A stretch of DNA of 64,000 nt, taken from assembly GCA_002205965.3 (NCBI GenBank), contig NADL03000557.1:1-64000 (forward strand). Direction: 5' to 3'. The DNA comes from Kappaphycus alvarezii. Lineage: Eukaryota > Rhodophyta > Florideophyceae > Gigartinales > Solieriaceae. How positions within the stretch are numbered: the first letter of the stretch is position 1; each line of letters begins with the position of its first letter. Below are positions 11,849 to 23,099 of the stretch, in pieces. The position numbers and the translations under genes are program-made. The notes beneath the pieces were generated by a model. That model had not been told where the DNA came from. It searched no databases and saw nothing but the letters and a program-made list of their open reading frames with translations.

Positions 11849-12128
11849 AATACATCACAATTACTGGACCCTTCAAGCTACTAGCGTAGAACCACGGGAA
11901 AGGAATCAATAGAATTTACATGGCAAACCAGGCTCCGCTTCCGATAAGGGGTGAGGAAAGTTTGGGTGCATTGGGGATGCAGGACTCCCTGTTCGCAATA
12001 GGCTGCACATTTAGATTCTTTCGGAAGAACTGACGGTCCTGGATATATTTGGAGCAACATCATACAATCAAGAGCCGTTGTGGTGGGTCTTTAGGGACTC
12101 CATGGAATGTATGAATTTTTTTTGTTTA
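11849..12128. repeat. Dispersed repeat R1, copy 2
   Basis: It is identical over 259 bases to 3735-3993, same orientation. Here sequence continues leftward without an LTR, so this copy shows the arrangement before the gypsy insertion, or a copy with a different left flank. After 12107 it fades into a T-rich stretch. Confidence 0.9.
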
Positions 12129-13780
12129 CTCGACACTTAATATCTCATAATATGAATAGGAAAGAAGAGTTGGGCAGTTGAAAATTTGGAAAATATATTC
12201 CATTTCAGAAGATAGCTGGACGATAATAAAAAAATGTCTCTCGCCAACTGAAGGATATCTTCAATATTTAATTTGGTTCTGATAGTCCTAGCAGATGATT
12301 TTTGACGTAAATGAAAAAACAAGACGTCCTTAATATTCCTTTTTCAGAGATAAATTCAGAAGATATCAGACAAAAGAGATAGAAAAATATAATACTTGAC
12401 CAACAGAGGTAAAGTGTGGAAATTGGCTGGCAAGAATAATCTAAGAAGGTCAAAATTAATTTTTATCGTGATGTAAGGAGAATAACAGTACTATAGAAAT
12501 GATTGGGACCTACAAATTCAAGCCTTGCGGTCCAAACGACTCTTTACACGCAGTTTGTGGAAGCAAAGACTATAGCAGAGCAGTTTCAAACTAACAGTAC
12601 TGCCGATATCGTTTGACCGATTTGACCCGTACCACATTGGTCAAAGCATATTCCTGCATGGGGACCTACTTAGCTCTCAAAAATAGACAGAGTAGCTTAA
12701 AGTAGCCCCATCTATAGTATATCTCACAGTGTCTATTTTTCATATTGATGACTGCATTGTGTCGGACCAAACAGCAGGAAGAGTAAGAAAACTTCACCTA
12801 GCAAGGCTAAGGTTCAAAATTAAACACCTGAGAAAGGTTTTATAAGTAGAGCATGTAGCTGGAAAGTTTAGACCATAACGAATAACAACCAATAATTGTG
12901 TAAACATCAGCAGACACAAAAATCAACTTCAGTAAAATCGGTCACAGCAGCAGAAAAGTCAGCAAGAAACAGTCTGCGTATTCAAACTTGAGTGCGTTGA
13001 TAACCAAATAAATTTCACGAACATTTTCACTTCCTAAAATTATGATTTTCTTATACACTGGATCCCATCCGAATGAGTTTGTCAATAATCATCATTTTTT
13101 CGAGTAAATATCTTGATTCTATCAGAGTAAATGATTCCAGTGAAATTCTCATTTGCACTGCTACACATTCTGAAGTAAATCTTCCTTCTTTGCAAGATAA
13201 GTGATCCGCTGGATAAATAGTAATTCGTCGTACTGAAAGTCATGTCTTAGCTCTTAAATATGTCACTTTCGGCAGAAATGTACTTAGCGGGCTCTGATCA
13301 CGGCAAATGCGACTATACTACACACAACAACAATTTAAAACAATAATCGACAGCAGAGCAGCACAGATTCATAGAAAAAGACTAACCTTCAAAAATTTTG
13401 ATTCAAATAAATCTTGAATTAATAAAGTAGAAGCAGTTTGAAATCTGAAAAATGATATGCAGTATCGCTGTCTTGTGCTGTGATTTACGGCCCACATGAA
13501 ATTTTATCATATAGCTTTTTGCCATTCAATGAAGAAAATATCTAAATATCTAATTTTTATTCCTGCTTTTAACTGCTATTTAAGAGATACTTATATGATT
13601 CATAATGAGAGCCGAACTCCGACAAGTTCAGTCTTAATACACGAAGTGCTGTGAATACTCAATGTTTAAGCTGCCCTTTCGCAGTTAGATATTGAAATAC
13701 TTTACTTAACCATTTCACATCCTTTGCACTTTAGCCATCGCAATAAGTTGATTAATCAATGAGTTCAGAACGAGTGTGTC
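12129..13780. other. AT-rich intergenic DNA
   Basis: No coding signal or repeat is recognised on either strand. Confidence 0.4.
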
Positions 13781-14070
13781 CTAAAATTCTGACTGGATCT
13801 TGACTATTTCGAGTTTGGGTTTCTGTTGGTATTTCGCAGCTTTCCCTGTAATAGTGAGTCGGCTGGTTGCACCCCATAAATCGAAAATAATTTTTCCAGG
13901 GGGCGATTCAACACGATCTTTGACCATACGAAGTGGTATGTGCCATTTTCCCGAGATTAAAATTTCCACGCTCGTCTCACTCTTGTTCTTATCTTCTCCT
14001 TCTGTTCTGAGCTAGAGATTGTAATTCCCAGCTATTAGCTTCCGAATACACCTCCCTGTTCGTCGGTTAA
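13781..14070 (-). mobile_element. Ty1/copia integrase remnant
   Basis: The minus strand reads GKWHIPLR, then PPGKIIFDLWG, then ITGKAAKY. This follows the copia integrase pattern at the start of the catalytic core (pGelihsDlwGp...GakY). Only about 60-90 codons remain and no LTR is seen nearby. It is an old fossil fragment. Confidence 0.4.
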
Positions 14071-15409
14071 TCTGTGCGTTTTGCAGCGGCGGTGCCTCTC
14101 TTCATTAATCCAATTGCTCGCAGAATTCTTCAGGTAGGATAATGAAGACCCAGGACAGTATTATTCTTCAAAAAATTAAAAAAGGTCGGGAAAAATTCTG
14201 CTAAGCTTTATTAAAAGCTAGTTTCAAGCTAGCTTCAGATTATCCACGAGTTTAGAACGACCTGTATTAAGTTAATGCATGCGCCCAGCGAAATCTCATA
14301 AAACATTAACAAGACATAATTTTAGGCCATATAACTGGTCCCATTCCGAGAAACAATTAAATCGTATTTCGGTTTAGTCTATCCCTCGTACTTGAACTAA
14401 CGGAGCATTGAGTTTCTAAATCTTGATTAAAATGCATATTTAGTTCTTACATATAACTCTTCCGATTGCTTTTCAGTCCTATCTGAACATCAAGAATAGT
14501 AAAAACAATAATTTGTGGTATTTTATTCTAATTTACAATTTTTTAACGGCTTCCTTTACTTATCGCGTTAAGTTACTGTTCTTAACTCTTTCCGTTGCAT
14601 GCAACGTGAAATTGACTCTTGATTTGCTACTAAAAATATGTATATGCGCTCTAGTGTATACAAGTTCTTGCGTAGTACTGGGATCGACTGTTACACCAAT
14701 GCAGCCAACCACTAAGGTTATCGCAGTGTGAACATTGAGCAGGGCATCCAGTTATTAGAGCATACAAAAGGAAGACGTTGAACTGCGAGATATAATAGTG
14801 ATGTTTATGCATGCTTTTGCTTGCGGGAAAGTTTGATGGCATGTAAATTTGTGATGCAGGACTTTTTCGTATAAGCAAGAAACTGATTTCAATGTGTTGG
14901 CATTATATGACATATTATGGTGCATGTTTGTCTCATATTCTGATTAGTTAGTGTATTCATAACCATATTACGCTATAATTTGATTGCTAGTATTGAAATT
15001 ATCTCATTATTGACTAGGTTTTACTGTTGGAGGTCTGAATAAGATTGGAAGAGTACTCAGGTTCCGATTTCGGTACCTGAAATGAAAATTAGAACTAGAT
15101 CCAGCGAAATAGATTTAAATCTCGATTTGCTGAAATATAGCTCATTTTTTATATTGAGTGTTGGTAAAGAAACCATAATTTGGATAGAGGGTCTACATGT
15201 CCCGCCTATGATAGTAGCCACCAAGATTTTTCGCCGTTTATGTCAATTTAGATTGTTACTTAGCCATACCAAGGTTCTTAACGTACTCTTTTTTATTTTA
15301 CATATCCTCCTGAATTCTTTAAGTTACTTGTACGGGTAAAAAAGTGACTATTGTATGACCGTAAGATGAAAGTCACAGAATTTTTCCGTTTTTCATGTTT
15401 ACGCTCGGA
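14071..15409. other. AT-rich intergenic DNA
   Basis: Nothing supportable is seen. Frames of 70-85 codons are present on both strands but lack domain features. Confidence 0.35.
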
Positions 15410-15690
15410 TTTTGATACCCCGATGCGTTTTATGAGATGAAAGACGTGACACTGTAGGTCTCCAGCTGACCCCCGGACCAATAAAGTATGGTGAGAGCCA
15501 TTCTCCTTCAACGACACTCCGCGTTAATGTTCACTTCCAACCCGGCCTGCTTGTTAACAAGGCTATTAGCCAAATTTTATTTGGTATAAATGCTCCGAAA
15601 TTTGTTCTTCGGATTCTGAAACATGGCTTGAACTCAAGTTAATACAACTCCAAAGTTTTTCACCACTCGCAGTAGACAAGCCCACCTTGG
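15410..15690 (-). repeat. Dispersed repeat R2, copy 1
   Basis: Blocks shared in order with 19985-20130 include CCCCGATG, GGACCAAT, GTGA..CCATT...CTTCAA and ACCACTCxCAGTAG, with an extra segment of about 130 bases here. Both copies read LKxNGxH...LVxxxxGD on the minus strand, so the repeat is probably a decayed coding fragment of an unrecognised element. Confidence 0.55.
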
Positions 15691-17893
15691 CCCTTTCTTC
15701 GTGGTCAGCCCGCCTGAAGATCTATTTTTAGCTTTTCATGGTTCTTAAACAGTAATTTAAAGGTCAAAAAGAAGAAGGGAAAAGGAAAAAGGTAAAGAAA
15801 ATAAGAAATGAATATGGGAATAATCTAATGTCATTTCCTTGGCTTGATAAATTTCTATTTAGTTTCTATCAGCAATTGGGGGATGTAAATGTACCCCCAT
15901 ATCCCTAAATTCCACAGATGAAGGTATAGTTGGTTGTTTTGACGCGATTGCTGCTAGGTTTGGAATTCGTACGAATTTTTATTTAAATTGCTCATAGAGA
16001 GGGGTAGTTTTAGTTCAACATTTTTGGGGGATTCTACGCTCTTTGATATCTAAAAGTTATTGTTCGGCTATCCACCATTAGTTTCTAAGTTTTTCCAAGA
16101 AAAAGGTAGTTTCTAAGAAAAAAGGTAGTATAACACAATTAAGAATACAGATATGGCTGAAATCTTCCAGCAGGCATTCTTAATTGTATATAACTTCGAT
16201 GGCCATATGCTTTTGAGTTAAACCGATATGACCATTTCTTATGTCTCTGTGGCGCTGATATCAACGTTCTGGTACAAGTTAGTTGGCACTACGTAAGCCG
16301 ATTCGTGTCAATCTCCGAGGGATGATAATATCATTCCTCGGAGATTGAAATATATTATATGGATGGGCATGAGTCTTCTTTTCGCCTTGGTCCAGAAATA
16401 ATATTCATATCTTCTATACTTTTCATCCTTTTCACTTTGAGAGGGTTTAGTGGGTTGAATATGCCGATCCTACTTTTTGAGGGCGAGAGTGGGTTGAACA
16501 GGGGAAGTCGGAGAAATCTGTGCACTTGGTGCTTCCCATAGCCTGCCATTCGATCATATTGCGACAAAGGCCACTCATTGGCTCGATGGTGTGGTATAGA
16601 GCATCTCTCTGTAGTTTTGGGCATTAAAAAAGATGTGGCCTCCGTGTACGTAGTGCAGGAGATGTTCTCCGAAATAACCAAGTCTTTAAGGGCATATTCT
16701 TATCGTGAGAAGGTGTTTCTGGAGCGCAAAAAGAAATTTAAGGTATTTTGAATCCATGTTGTGAATTCTGAAAAGTTAATACTCGCATTGAGCCCCAGAA
16801 ATGAAGAACAGTACGTCCTTCCCTTCCCCTTAGGTAGAGCCGTTGAAGCACGAAAGCTCATATCCTTTCATTTCCGGGAGTTACAACTTCTCACACAGCT
16901 CCATGAACTCCTTTGATTTTCTCTTTCGAAGTCGTTTTTGAGCAAAAGGAACTTAACGGAAAAATTATTGACCGTAAGGAGGGTTGATACCGCAGCATGT
17001 GATAATCTAGATGTTTTAGCATGTTTTGAGGCTCCTGCTAGACGTTCGGAAAATAATTTTCCACATCTTGTTGGCAGCTGAGCAGAAGGAATGAATTTTC
17101 GCGCCTGTGATACCTTTCGCGGACGGCAATAATATTCTGCGGGAAATTTTTCTTCGCCCTAGGATTTCATAGTTGCCCGTAGTTACCTAGAAATTTCAGA
17201 ATAGGAAACTATTTTTGCCCAAGCTCGGACGTCACCCTCCACCATCAAGGCGAATATTACAGGAAATATTTAGAAATTGGGTTAATTTAATGAAGACGGT
17301 CCAGTGATTCCCACGGGGGAGAAGCTTAATATCTGTAGGCTTACAAACTTACAGATAAGTAAAGCAACCTGATGGATTTATAACAAGCGCGTAAACTTCG
17401 CTAGGTTCAATTTATCCTCAATTTCTCGTATAAAAGCACCTTGTTCTTGAGTTCAAAATGCTTCACTGAAGTAAAACTGATGCCCACGTAAAACGAAACA
17501 CCGAATACCCCATATAATGGCTGTTACAAGTTACTAAAGTGCTACAGTATACTTTTGCAGACTGAGCTGTTCGGTGGAGATAAAAGAGGATGCACTGATT
17601 TAGTTATCAATCCCAAAGGAGCGGGCTAGTTCGATTAAAGTGTTCGATAACTGACTAGAAATTTGGGTATGTTGTTGACATTCGATTTTTTCTACTATCC
17701 TCGGGACTTGCATCTATTTTCCCAACGTTCTTGAGTTTTCCCAGAAAATCAGTCTACTCAGCTTACACGCTCATTTCTTATAGCCTATAATCGTGGCAAA
17801 ACTGCTCCAGGTCCAAAAAAGTTCATAAGGAGACTTTGTATGGACTGATAAAAAGATACAAAAAACACCCAAATAATTATATCTTTCACTGTC
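15691..17893. other. AT-rich intergenic DNA with a hairpin
   Basis: It contains an inverted repeat at 16308-16348 (separate entry), a 12-bp inverted pair ACAATTAAGAAT near 16134 and 16180, and a direct repeat AGTGGGTTGAA near 16450 and 16489. A frame with CDKGHSLARWC near 16555-16590 recalls a zinc knuckle but is too weak to assign. Confidence 0.35.
16308..16348. repeat. Perfect-looking hairpin, 19-bp arms
   Basis: The left arm 16308-16326 and right arm 16330-16348 are complementary except for one G-T pair, with a 3-base loop. No gene adjoins it. It could be a terminator-like hairpin or the remnant of a foldback element. Confidence 0.7.
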
Positions 17894-18124
17894 CTAATCC
17901 TCAAGATCATAACCAAATACTTCCTTCAAGACATCAGGAGTAAACATATATCCCCCTAACATACCCGTGAATTGTTCATCATCATCAATCCACTCACTCC
18001 TTATATCTATTTCGAACACTTCTAGATCAAAATCTGTTGTAGAGGACACTTGTTCCAACTGACGAAGCTCCTTTTCTCTCCCATAATGTACCCTACCATA
18101 CTTACCGTCCTCAAAAGCCCCTTC
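17894..18124 (-). pseudogene. Unidentified acidic protein C-terminus
   Basis: The minus strand holds 77 uninterrupted codons ending in TAG. They begin EGAFEDGKYGRVHYGREKEL and end FTPDVLKEVFGYDLED. The composition is strongly protein-like: acidic, with balanced hydrophobics and W, Y and F. The frame has no early methionine and is preceded by in-frame stops at about 18125 and 18143, so it is either the last exon of a spliced gene or a decayed gene. I do not recognise the family. The tail rich in D/E followed by GYDLED is distinctive enough for a search. Confidence 0.5.
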
Positions 18125-18714
18125 CTAGGCACATTCCATTTAAACCTCATTTTCCACCTTCGCCTCACCCCCAGCGTAGACCAGTTACAGAGCCAAACAA
18201 TCTCTAAAAGATAAGCTGACTACCTATTCTTCCTTGGTCCCCGTCCTTCCTCCGCCCCTCTTCTTCGTTTTCCAAGGGAAATTTACATACGAACTCGACA
18301 ATATGGTCCATTTTTCTTCGAAGGTAGTCATCGACATCAGTGGGCCATAGACAGAGAGTACTAGACTATCAGTTGGGCGGGAAGTAACGTACTCCTTTCT
18401 AATATTGCGCAAGGGGCGAAATTGGAGCAAAGTTTTGGTCAGGGGAAAGAGAGCTTATAATTTTTCGTTGCTTGACCGAGGAGGAGATTTGGCGCACTCT
18501 CGATGGATTTTAATAGTGCCATTACAAAAATATTTTGAGGTCTATTGGATATTAAAATGAGATCAAAATGATTCCGCAGTTGCTGGCTAGCGGTAAACGT
18601 TTTTATAGAGACGAATTTGTAGGAAAACCCAGTGGTATAAGCATCGATCCGAGGAGTAGATATTTGGTGCCATACGAGGAGAAATATTCAGAGCCAAAAA
18701 TAGTAAAATCACCG
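18125..18714. other. Intergenic
   Basis: A minus-strand frame (18224-18430) ends in a Lys/Arg/Gly tail and may be upstream sequence of the acidic C-terminus remnant. It has no domain. Nothing else is seen. Confidence 0.3.
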
Positions 18715-19075
18715 GAGTAGTACGCTCAATGCGTCCGTCTCTGCGAACCATAGAAGATATGAATCTTCTATTGCAACCTCCGTTAGAAGTAAGCTCGTGC
18801 CTATACCTATATCCACTCTCGGAGGGTGGCACCTGGACGCTTATAGGGTGCTAGCCGATGTCGCGCGGAACGTGGCCGTTAGAGTGGTAGAGGCATATGG
18901 TAAGATCGGTACGGTACTTATTCAGAGGCACACTGCTGCGGCCGTAATGTCCAACGCAGCCTGTCTGCTGGGGGCCTTGAGCCGGCTTTTCAGGGTAATT
19001 TGAGAGGTGTTACTGGGCATCCTGTAGGAAATTCCGGGCCGCAGCCGACCATGTCTTTAAAATATTAAATAAAAT
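18715..19075 (+). mobile_element. LINE-like fragment RE-b (endonuclease-like C-terminus)
   Basis: The plus strand reads RRYESSIATSVRSKLVPIPI, STLGGWH, LADVARNVAVR, then LIQRHTAAAVMSNAACLLGA and a stop at 19001-19003. The same order occurs in the 27-kb and 37.7-kb copies (K..KY, LxPxPISxLGGxH, VAVR, QRHxAAAVxSNAACLLAG). Downstream, CGACCATGTCTTTAAAATAT and a C-run near 19073 resemble the shared tail. The fragment is 5' truncated. Within the family this is the segment after the putative PD-(D/E)xK catalytic residues. Confidence 0.6.
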
Positions 19076-19641
19076 TTCCCCCTGGAGTATTAGCGAGGGG
19101 ATAATTAGTTGCCACGTAGAGAAACCCCGATGGCTGGTCTCAAAACCGTTTTGGATTATCTGCGATTGCTGCTGATCTCTTAGTCTGGAAGCTCACATCC
19201 GACCGCTTAATGTTCTAGGGAACAGCTGGCATTACTTAAGAAAGTGATTGCTCCGATGGATTAATAGAAAATGCTGTCCAAAGCTGGAGGGAAATTTGCT
19301 TCAAGATAACATATTTAAGGAACGAAAAACGCCCACCAAGCGGATCGAGGAAAAGAACCCGAACTTGGCAATGGGCCTCACTTCAGCGAAAGATGTAAGC
19401 GCGGCTTCATTCTTTGCGTCGACTAGGTCGTCGAACGTTTTGTGCGCTAAATTCTTACCGGTTTGTAAAAAACAGGTACAGTAAGACGACGCACTTGAAG
19501 CTTTCGACAGACGTATTGCCTCTTGCGGACACTTGGACAAACTTTAGTTTGGAAACTTATTTGCAAGCAAGCCAAAATCACGAAAGAAGCTAATGTACGC
19601 AGTCTATCAGGTTATGCCAAAATATCAGTTACAGTAAATGG
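19076..19641. other. Intergenic between LINE tail remnants
   Basis: A minus-strand frame (19301-19540) has ordinary composition and no domain. GGGAACAGCTGGCATTA near 19217 partly echoes the tail phrase GGGAACAGCTGACCATA found at 19677, so older tail copies may be present. Confidence 0.3.
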
Positions 19642-19730
19642 ACATTGTAAGCCTTTACCATCACAAAATTCCTTAGGGAACAGCTGACCATATTTTTCAT
19701 GCATTAAAAACACCCAAAATTTCCCCCCCC
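19642..19730 (+). repeat. LINE-like 3' tail, copy 1
   Basis: Nearly identical to 34311-34397: both run ACATTGTAAGCCTTTACCAT, then CAGCTGACCATATTTTTCAT, then GCATTAAAAACACCC, and end in a C-run. At 34 kb this block directly follows the endonuclease-like coding end, so it is read as the 3' untranslated tail of that element. Confidence 0.75.
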
Positions 19731-19984
19731 AGTAAATGGATACCCTCTTTTTTCTTTCGGAAGTGAACCTACTTTACAGCTTTTACACTACTTAAACTTC
19801 TCTCCCATTCAATGTTACTTTCTTCCACCCTGTTTCCCCTTCTCGCCTCAGAATGAGATCATTCAAACCCCTTAACGAGCTTGAACGCAGATCCATGCTG
19901 AAAAAAACGAAGATATCCGTAGTTTACAACCATATTACGCAGTAGAAACAGGGTCTCAGCCGCTATCTCCACCATCGGCAGGCT

Positions 19985-20130
19985 TCACCCCGATGTGTTC
20001 TCTCGGAACAAATAAATAGCACTATGGGTCGCCAACCGTGCTTTGGACCAATACACCAGGGTGAAGGCCATTACACTTCAATAACTTGTGTATAGGGCTG
20101 CCGATCTTCGTACCACTCACAGTAGGTAAA
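19985..20130 (-). repeat. Dispersed repeat R2, copy 2
   Basis: Diverged direct copy of 15410-15690 lacking the internal segment. It overlaps the left part of the zinc-finger frame that starts at 20086, which means the true start of that gene is probably further right. Confidence 0.55.
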
Positions 20131-20691
20131 AATCTTTACTCCCATAGAGAAGTTTCTATTTTTCGTTATTTTTTGAGCAATGTATTCTTAACGGTCCCAG
20201 TCCCACTCAGAAGTCCGCGGGCGGCAATTCGCTCCTGGTTGTCCTCCCCTCTGTTCCCGCCCCGCTCCCCAAATCCCTCGAGCAACCCCATCCTCCGCCA
20301 CTCACACCAGCGCTGCCCCCGCAGTTCAGTTACCGACACCAGCTCCACTGTGACCCCCTCCACCAAAGCACCCTGTCGCACCACACCCCTACAGACCCTT
20401 CCCGACAGGTTAAGCGCTACCCTCTACCACGTTGCAAACTCGCGCGTGCGCAAAAAGAACCGCTAAACCTTTGAGTGTACTGTTTGTAATATTTCGTGTT
20501 GTAATTACAACCAATTACAGTTCCACAAGAACTCTGACCCCCACAAGCGAACCCTTCAGGGACTTGCGGAACGTCGAGGTTTACACTGTACACAGTGCGA
20601 TCGCTGGTTCCCAAGCAAGCACGACCTGACAAAACATGAAAAAATTACACCTCATCGCCGCCGTGCTCGATATCTGCAAGGACGTCGCTAG
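20086..20691 (+). pseudogene. C2H2 zinc-finger protein 1 (two fingers), broken
   Basis: A Ser/Pro-rich N-terminal part (PPRSPNPSS) is followed by two fingers in one frame, each C-x2-C-x12-H-x5-H. Finger 1 is at 20476-20544 (CTVC...HKNSDPH) and finger 2 at 20587-20655 (CTQC...HEKITPH), then a basic end RRRARYLQGRR and TAG. The x12/x5 spacing suggests a nucleic-acid-binding finger of the U1/JAZ kind. An in-frame TAA at 20464-20466 separates the N-terminal frame from the fingers, so the gene is broken or has an unseen intron. The gene at 28407-29285 has the same plan. An A-rich tract follows at once. Confidence 0.6.
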
Positions 20692-20860
20692 TTAATTTTT
20701 TCATTATTTTACATTCAAAAGAACAAAAAAAAGACAAAAAAACCCTCAAAACAAAAAATCAAAAAATCAAAAACAATCAAAACAATCAAAAAAAAACAAA
20801 AAAGGTCAAAAGCATTTCAAAAAAACAACTCAAAAACAATTCAAAAATTCAAAATCAGGG
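20692..20860 (+). repeat. A-rich low-complexity tract after zinc-finger gene 1
   Basis: Runs of A with repeated TCAAAA and CAATCAAAA units start at the stop codon of the zinc-finger frame. The paralogous gene at 28.4 kb has a similar A-rich tract in the same place (29285-29385). Confidence 0.8.
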
Positions 20861-21138
20861 TATCATCGTCACTCCTTTTTTTCCGCTGCACGATATACAG
20901 AGCTCTGTACGGCTTACACCTCGCACTGTACATCTGAAATCTTGGCTTTTACTGTACATACTACAGTAATTACACAACAAAGTACAGTACAGTATAATTT
21001 TGAATTTGTGACGAACAAGTTAAATTTGCACAGTACGCAACTACTGTAAAAGTGTTCTACAGTACTTCACTTCGCACCACGGCCCTGTAGTTCCTCAATT
21101 AACGCGAAGAAAGAAAATAACAACACAGGAGGTAGCCA
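20861..21138. other. Spacer rich in TACTGTA/TACAGTA words
   Basis: Several copies of ACTGTACAT, TACAGTA and TACAGTACAGTATA lie here. No 5' LTR for the copia element that follows can be recognised. Confidence 0.5.
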
Positions 21139-21218
21139 TATGGTCAACACTAGACGCACTGCTTCGCATACCAAAGCCGTCGCATTGTGACGTACACTCC
21201 TCTTCAACCGACGGAAGG

Positions 21219-22680
21219 ATGGATAATTCACAGCCACCTCAGGGTAGCAACCCACCCATACATCCACCCGTCGCCGGGCCATCCAACATGACTGCTTCAG
21301 AGAACCTCCCACCCTCTCCAACCGTCGCTCCGAATGGCTCTGCATCTGTTGAAAACCATTCTCAGGGTACGCGAACCAATAATACACCGCAAATTCAAGT
21401 TCCACCCCAGGGAAATCGACACATTCACTCACCCCCACACTCTTCTCCATCTCGTCCACAAAACATTCCCTTTCAAACTACCCCTTACGGACAGGATACC
21501 CCTGTTCGCCAAATTAATGTCTCCTCTGCACTACATTTTCCTCTACCTATTCATCCGGGTGTCCCTATTCCCTATGCTATTTCACCGCCACCCCTTCACC
21601 TCCCCTTACCCAATCAAGCAAAAATCAACAAAATTTGTTTTCTCAGGTGTAACACTCGCAAACGAGGAACAGCGCAATTTCGTCGACACAATCCGTGGCT
21701 ACGCATCCGACGAAACTCTCATGTGAAAGGAATTGTTGTGACATCTTCCGCAAAAATTTGAAACCAGCATTCCTGTTCGGACGAAAAATAATATCAAATC
21801 CCCTCATTTACAGAAAATTTAAGTCATTCCTTCAAAGGGTTAATGTTACCGTTGCTAGAAAATTCGATAACATCTTTGAGAATATAGCCTCCGCTATTTT
21901 CCATGGCGTAGAACTTGATACATGTATCAAACATATCACAAGGCAATATTATCAACTGAATCTGTTCCATTAACCCCTCCTTCTCCATGTCCCTCCTCGT
22001 CTAATGGAAACAACCAGGATATTCAGAAATTGGCCAGCAATATGTCACAGCGTTTCAATGGGGCCGCTAGGAAATACTCTGGAACGGAAAATTTATATTC
22101 CTTCGTTGCTGAGTATCAATACGCCGCTCGAGATTTCCTTTTGTCGCAAGAACGTAAAATGCAATTCCTCCACTTGTTATCCCGCGATGATGCCCTCGTT
22201 TATTATCAGAATAATATTGAGGATCGTTTCGCTGATTTCGGTACAGCTATTGCCACGATCGAAAACCACTTAAATCCGATCTCACGTCAAAATCAGTTCT
22301 ACCGATACCTTCGCAACTTGAACATTGAAGATCACCTCGCGTCCTCCTCTTTTGCTTTCAGCTGCTCTGGACAAAATTAATTCGATCATTATCAAATACG
22401 AACAACGTATCCCCCGTCACAAGCGAGGTGAAGAAAAAAAAATTGAATTGCTCCGCGGCGCAGTTGCAGGATGCTCTTGGTCAACGCACGATCTCACACA
22501 TGCAATGAACTACGAGATAACGTACCAGGACCTCCTGTCGAAACTGCACGGTGCAATCCAAACAGAGGAGGAATCTTCTATTGCACGCAATCGACGTTCT
22601 AGACCTATCGCATCAGCGTCCACATACTTTGCTTCTGCGCAGCCCATGTACTCTCGTTCCCTTCCTCCACACCACTAATC
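21219..22680 (+). pseudogene. copia E2 gag region
   Basis: A Pro/Ser/His-rich N-terminal part is followed from about 22015 by a capsid-like helical region (RFNGAARKYSGTENLYSFVA, ALVYYQNN, IATIENHL). A possible zinc knuckle phrase (WNCGK) lies near 22750. It is placed upstream of the integrase as expected for gag, and is broken. Confidence 0.6.
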
Positions 22681-23099
22681 CCAAACCAATCCATCCCGGA
22701 CAAACCCCCGTCACTCAAATCTCAACCCCTCCCTCTCCTTCCCCTGCATTGCTGGAACTGCGGAAAAATAATTTTCTCAACAAATGCCCCTATCTCAAGA
22801 ACATCAAAAAAAATTACCGAAAATCGTCTTCACTTCTGTTCCAAGAAATACCCGAATCAAGAAGCTCAAGTCTTGATACGAGTACTTTTCGAAACTATCG
22901 ACAATTTTTCAGAACTTGACGATAGATCCCTTTCAGAGAGCGCTTTCGATACCCGTCTATTTGAAATCCCAGAGACAATCCCTGTCGAAGAGTCCAACGC
23001 TGAACATGCACTCGACCCCTTCTCCTCAGACCAAAACATTCATGATCAGCCCCACCTTTCAATGCCCTTCGATGACACTAGAGACGATTCCACGGATTT

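Noticed and set aside
16520-16745. Zinc-knuckle-like CDKGHSLARWC with following open frame
   Set aside because: The Cys/His spacing does not fit CCHC, and neighbouring sequence gives no gag or pol signal.
8697-17780. Shared AGTCTACTCAGCTT at about 8708 and 17750
   Set aside because: The similarity fades within about 50 bases and gives no consistent reading. Not enough to call a repeat family.
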